NCBI RefSeq assembly: GCF_001625305.1
Contig: NW_017803909.1
Location: forward strand, 8,714,481-8,778,480
Direction of reading: 5' to 3'
Source of the DNA: Branchiostoma belcheri
Lineage: Eukaryota > Chordata > Leptocardii > Amphioxiformes > Branchiostomatidae
Length of the DNA: 64,000 nucleotides
Position numbers and translations under genes: made by a program. The stretch's first letter is position 1. Each line of letters opens with the position of its first letter. Shown in pieces: positions 61,120-64,000 of the stretch. The notes beneath the pieces are model-generated. The model was not told where the DNA came from. It saw only the letters and a list, made by a program, of their open reading frames with translations, and ran no database searches.

Positions 61120-63041
61120 TAATAACACACAATAACACGCATGACGCATTTTTGTGTAAGTAACGTTAATGTAAGTTAGAGCCTTCCTTACTTGGTGTTG
61201 ACGACCTCCCTGTGCCAGGGTAGCGGTAGGTGAGAGAAGGGCGGGGCGGTACTGAAGCAGCCCAGGGGAGGCATGCACAGCTCGTCCTCCTGCCGGGCAG
61301 AGTCGTCAGCTGAAACACATCATGTTACACATCAAATATTTAACGTCACAACAAAAAAATATCTAGAAGCCAAAGATTTCACACCTTCGGAAAGTATTTA
61401 AAGTGTGTTTGTCAACTTGTATGATGTACTTTAAACGCGTCTAGCAGGAACCAGGCTTAGAACTTCTTGTGAGGTCGTGTGGCGTAGCGGCAGCGTGCTC
61501 GACTCTGAACCAACAGGTCCCGGGGTCGAGTCCTGACATGCCACCGATCTTGTGCCCTTGGGAAAGGCACTTTACACGACTTTCCCCACTTAACTCAAGT
61601 GAAAATGAGTATTGTCTTGTCCTGTATTCGTCCTCTGCGTTGGTGGAAATACCTTGTGAAATTAACTTGTGTAATGAGATGTAAAAGCTTTGCAAAATTA
61701 TGATGGAAGCCCACTGCTTGACAGGATCCGTCGCACCAAGAGGTCAGACTTCACCCAGCAGAGCCCGCCAGAGGACGGCGCGGCCTCCACCCAGCACAGC
61801 CCGCCAGAAAACGGCGCTGCCTCCACCCAGCAGACCCCGCCTAGGAAAACGGCGCGGCCTCCACCCAGCAGAGCTCTCCAGAAAACGGCGCGGCTTCCAC
61901 CCAGCAGAGCTCTCCAGAAAACGGCGCGGCCTCCACCCAGCAGACCCCGCCAGAGGACGGCGGCCATATCCTCGATGATCAATCCGGTGTCTCCGTACCC
62001 AATTCTAAGCTCCAGACCTTTTTCCTGCTTAAACCGACCAAGGGATTCTTCGGGATCACCATCCGGCAGCAAGGGTCCATGCAGGTGATGTTTCCCACAA
62101 AAAGCACACGCAAGTCCATTTCCGTGGTACCGAGCGGTAGGCTTGTCTCAGTAAACCACAAGAACGTCTCGGCCATGACGCATAACGAAATCGCGCACTT
62201 ATTCACGCAATCAGAAGGAGGCGTGACAGTACATCTAGAACTGATTGACATCCCGTTCGCCCGTCTGTACAACATCAAGGCTACAGCGCAAGGTTCTAAC
62301 GTTACGGACATTGCCGACGGCGCTTCGACGGACAACGTCAAACGCCCGACTCGACGGACATTCGCGGCTAGGGTAGTGGCGGCGATATCAAATAAGTTTG
62401 CATCAATCAGAGGACGCTGACACTGCGTCCTTTAACTCATATTTATTCAAAATGATTCTGGCTTCTGTTCAGACAAGGAGAAGAAGCCATCTTTAATAAT
62501 AGGACGATTTTGTAGACAGGGCGTTTAGAGGGGGAACTGCACATAGTGTAAAAAATAATACGTGAGCGAAAAAAAGTACAAGCAAAATTAACCTCCTTGA
62601 GCAAATTTGCCGATCTTAATAAAGTTCACTGTTTTTAATGCGTAAATATGACTCGTGTTTGTATTCTTTGTGTCGTTATTTGTGTCCGATGCCCTGTACG
62701 TCCATCCCCACCCCCATAGTTTCAATGAAGTCCGAGAGTTTGAGCCTCATAGTCTCTTAATCGGAAAGGCCGGGTAATTGAAAAAATGCGCTAACAAATT
62801 TCCTTTTCAAATACTGTAAACGGCTTCCACTGTATGTGCTTGTTTGTGATAGGACATGATCATTTACACGATCATATCTAGGAAAATGTTTAGACAGGAT
62901 GCTTCAAAAGGTAAATTTCAACAAACGGAACCTGTAAATCGCTAACTTCTTACCTGCGATGGCTGACAGCGTCAGTTGGACGTATATGGCGAGGAAGGCC
63001 CAGACTTGGCGGTAGACGCCGATGATGTCGTGATACAACAT
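55518..63041 (-). CDS. pancreatic-lipase-family lipase/phospholipase with PLAT domain (11 exons)
   Basis: Exons 63041-62954, 61309-61192, 60831-60655, 60031-59893, 59419-59311, 58662-58546, 58239-58162, 57644-57399, 56808-56691, 56118-55759 and 55596-55518 join in phase to 542 residues. Exon 1 is a signal-anchor-like start (FLAIYVQLTLSAIA). LGCFSTAPPF, YIAIHGF and NVFFVDWQGGSQTGV are lipase-family landmarks. The triad is Ser190 (GFSFG), Asp213 (GLDPA) and His286 (CDHSRAY). The usual His before the nucleophile is Phe. The lid loop between Cys273 and Cys284 is only 10 residues against about 23 in pancreatic lipase, which favours phospholipase A1-like activity. Exons 9-11 form a PLAT domain (YSVKIHFRPGR, VRTIRIKSG) with a basic insert of about 60 residues. 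The exon 3 donor (gtttgt) and the last exon are the least certain. The protein is secreted or lumenal. Confidence 0.85.
56141..56259. mobile_element. short MITE, family H6 (diverged), in a lipase intron
   Basis: agtctccaagcagatgt faces acatctgcttggaaatc. Near-matching flanks (acaccat on both sides). Confidence 0.55.
59020..59224. mobile_element. foldback, tagcctctaccagg family, in a lipase intron
   Basis: Arms attcaggaggcggctggaaa and its inverse, ending cctagtagaggcta. The left tip is decayed. Confidence 0.7.
59656..59832. mobile_element. foldback, tagcctctaccagg family, in a lipase intron
   Basis: tagcctctaccaggcttcgg to gcctggtagaggct, with arms through atagagagataatatgcc. The right arm has lost the ccgcctcccg part. 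Flanks ctgtttcca and ctgtttcaa suggest a 9-bp duplication. Confidence 0.7.
60073..60347. mobile_element. tacagtgcaatttta repeat element (copy 3, in a lipase intron)
   Basis: Ends caggggtgcaagaatatac and tatactctggcacccctg around palindromically arranged tacagtgcaatttta blocks. Confidence 0.65.
61016..61118. repeat. (ca)n microsatellite
   Basis: Long acacac run with a few g and t interruptions, in lipase intron 2 (between exons 2 and 3). Confidence 0.95.
61468..61690 (+). mobile_element. tRNA-derived SINE (copy 2)
   Basis: gtgtggcgtagcggcagcgt with B-box-like ccggggtcgagtcctga, then gatcttgtgcccttggga and aggcactttacac. Same family as the minus-strand copy at 21.8-22.0 kb. Its 3' end runs into the first bases of the PDZ frame. 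Confidence 0.75.
61690..62420 (+). pseudogene. PDZ-domain gene, 5'-truncated and frameshifted, in lipase intron 1
   Basis: The 3' part (about 62035-62260) encodes a PDZ domain: KGFFGITIRQQG (carboxylate-binding loop), VVPSGRLVSVNHKNVSAMTH, then GGVTVHLELID, with a basic tail to a stop at 62420. Upstream are six copies of a 36-base repeat (acccagcagagcccgcc... type, STQQSPPEDGAA in protein). The third copy is 38 bases long, so the frame entering from the left is not the frame that reaches the PDZ domain. No ATG opens the upstream frame; it begins at the edge of a SINE. The sequence is intronless and opposite to the lipase, suggesting a decayed retrocopy or a broken intronless gene. A cctag acceptor exactly at the shift could alternatively restore the frame by splicing, so expression cannot be excluded. 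Confidence 0.55.
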
Positions 63042-63327
63042 CCCAACAGCTCCACCCAGCGTCCAGTTGCGGAGCGACAGCCCTGTTCTCTTTCACTACG
63101 AAGGACAGCAACCTGTATGAATAGTATATCATGTAATATTATGTACACGTGTCATGCGAGAATTAAAAAGCTATCTGTCTATCTGTAAGCAAAAATCGTT
63201 ACTGTGTTACTTTGTTAAAATCAGATAGAGAGAGGCATGCATACGGGTGAGTCTCTGAACGGTACTGAATTCAAGGAATTAAAGCCGGAAACGCTAGTAG
63301 AACATTGCCCTTCCATGTACTGCCTAA

Positions 63328-63738
63328 GGCCACGCCGACTTAATTTTATGGATGACATCCACGCACGCATTGATTTTCGCCTGTTCTCAAAAAACAAAAC
63401 AAAAAACAAAAAAGATCACGTCATCCGAGACCCTGGCCTGGTTCTAGGCCGCTGGTAACAATGGAGGATGACACCCAGGCTACGGAAGTTCCGCGACTCA
63501 AGAACTCAGTACTTACGTACAGTGCCGATTCATAAATTCCGCAAAAAGCCAGCATGTGCCGGCTTGCCGTACACCTCCCTATATATGTACTACCGCTAAT
63601 TCAGGATACCAGCTTTGTATTCCTGTGCATGTTGTTTGGTACCACTTTTATTTTTGGTCGGAATTTTTTTATTCACCCGCGCGCACTAGTTTGGGGGTCT
63701 TCAGAGGATGTCATCCATAAAATCATGTCGGTGTGGCC
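63328..63738. mobile_element. PIF/Harbinger-like MITE, family H1 (copy 7)
   Basis: Ends ggccacgccgacttaatttt and its diverged inverse ending gtcggtgtggcc, TAA on both sides (63325-63327, 63739-63741). It lies about 290 bp upstream of the lipase start codon, in its likely promoter. Confidence 0.8.
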
Positions 63739-64000
63739 TAACCAACACCAGACGACTTCCTACACTTCTTCGAAAGCAACCCGGGGTGTTTTCATGACGA
63801 TAACTCAATCAAATCAGAAGGTCAAAGTCACATCCTCTGGCGGCAGGGTAAGTGGAAACAGATCTCGTCCCCAGGGCGTCTCGCCGGAAGTCTGTTTATA
63901 ATGGACAGTTTTAGGGTCTAGACAAACTCGAGATGTTTATTATGTCGTCTCAAGGAGCTCTGATATATCTTAATACAGCTTTATAGCTCCTGAGTCGCCT

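Noticed and set aside
61698-62072. Minus-strand frame opposite the PDZ repeats
   Set aside because: It is the complement of the 36-base repeat array and has no start context or domain.

Overview
The window looks like a piece of an amphioxus (Branchiostoma) nuclear genome. It has intron-containing, animal-type genes: a BMP/GDF ligand, a pancreatic-lipase-family lipase, THAP zinc-finger genes, an NHL-repeat membrane protein and an N-terminal FOG/SALL-type repressor motif. It also has a very dense load of short non-autonomous DNA transposons, foldback elements, tRNA-derived SINEs and tandem arrays. No bacterial, organellar or viral genes were recognised. The species call is an inference from gene content and repeat style. 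All gene models were spliced by hand from reading phase and GT/AG sites.

Layout. 1-16.1 kb: no recognised coding exon apart from one at the end. At 16118-16157 (minus strand), inside a GC-rich block, sits a 40-base first coding exon beginning MSRRKQ. The 16 kb to its left would be intron 1 of that gene and is full of repeats, with one strong RFX X-box cluster near 4.4 kb. 16.4-22 kb: intergenic, with foldbacks, a long inverted repeat and a SINE. 22.1-27.5 kb (minus): THAP gene A, 4 exons, one of which is a coding minisatellite. 31.2-36.2 kb (minus): a five-exon type II transmembrane protein with cytoplasmic repeats and an NHL domain. 38.0-41.5 kb (minus): THAP gene B, a paralogue of A without the minisatellite exon. 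41.8-42.5 kb (minus): single-exon THAP gene C. 44.3 kb (plus): an orphan terminal exon. 49.6-53.2 kb (plus): a three-exon GDF5/6/7-type ligand. 55.5-63.0 kb (minus): an eleven-exon lipase, convergent with the ligand gene. Its first intron holds, on the other strand, a frameshifted PDZ gene next to a SINE.

The mobile elements sort into families by terminal repeat and target-site duplication (TSD): PIF/Harbinger-like MITEs (TTA/TAA TSD, two families, at least 13 copies), a family with exact 8-bp TSDs, foldbacks with 9-bp TSDs (Mutator-like), and elements with CAG...TCGAAAT ends and apparent 5-bp TSDs (hAT5-like). One of the last sits inside a satellite array, so its empty site can be read directly. 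The genes do not form a pathway. The clearest biological theme is lineage-specific novelty: duplicated THAP genes diverging by gain of a repeat exon, and a membrane NHL protein with an internally amplified cytoplasmic tail.
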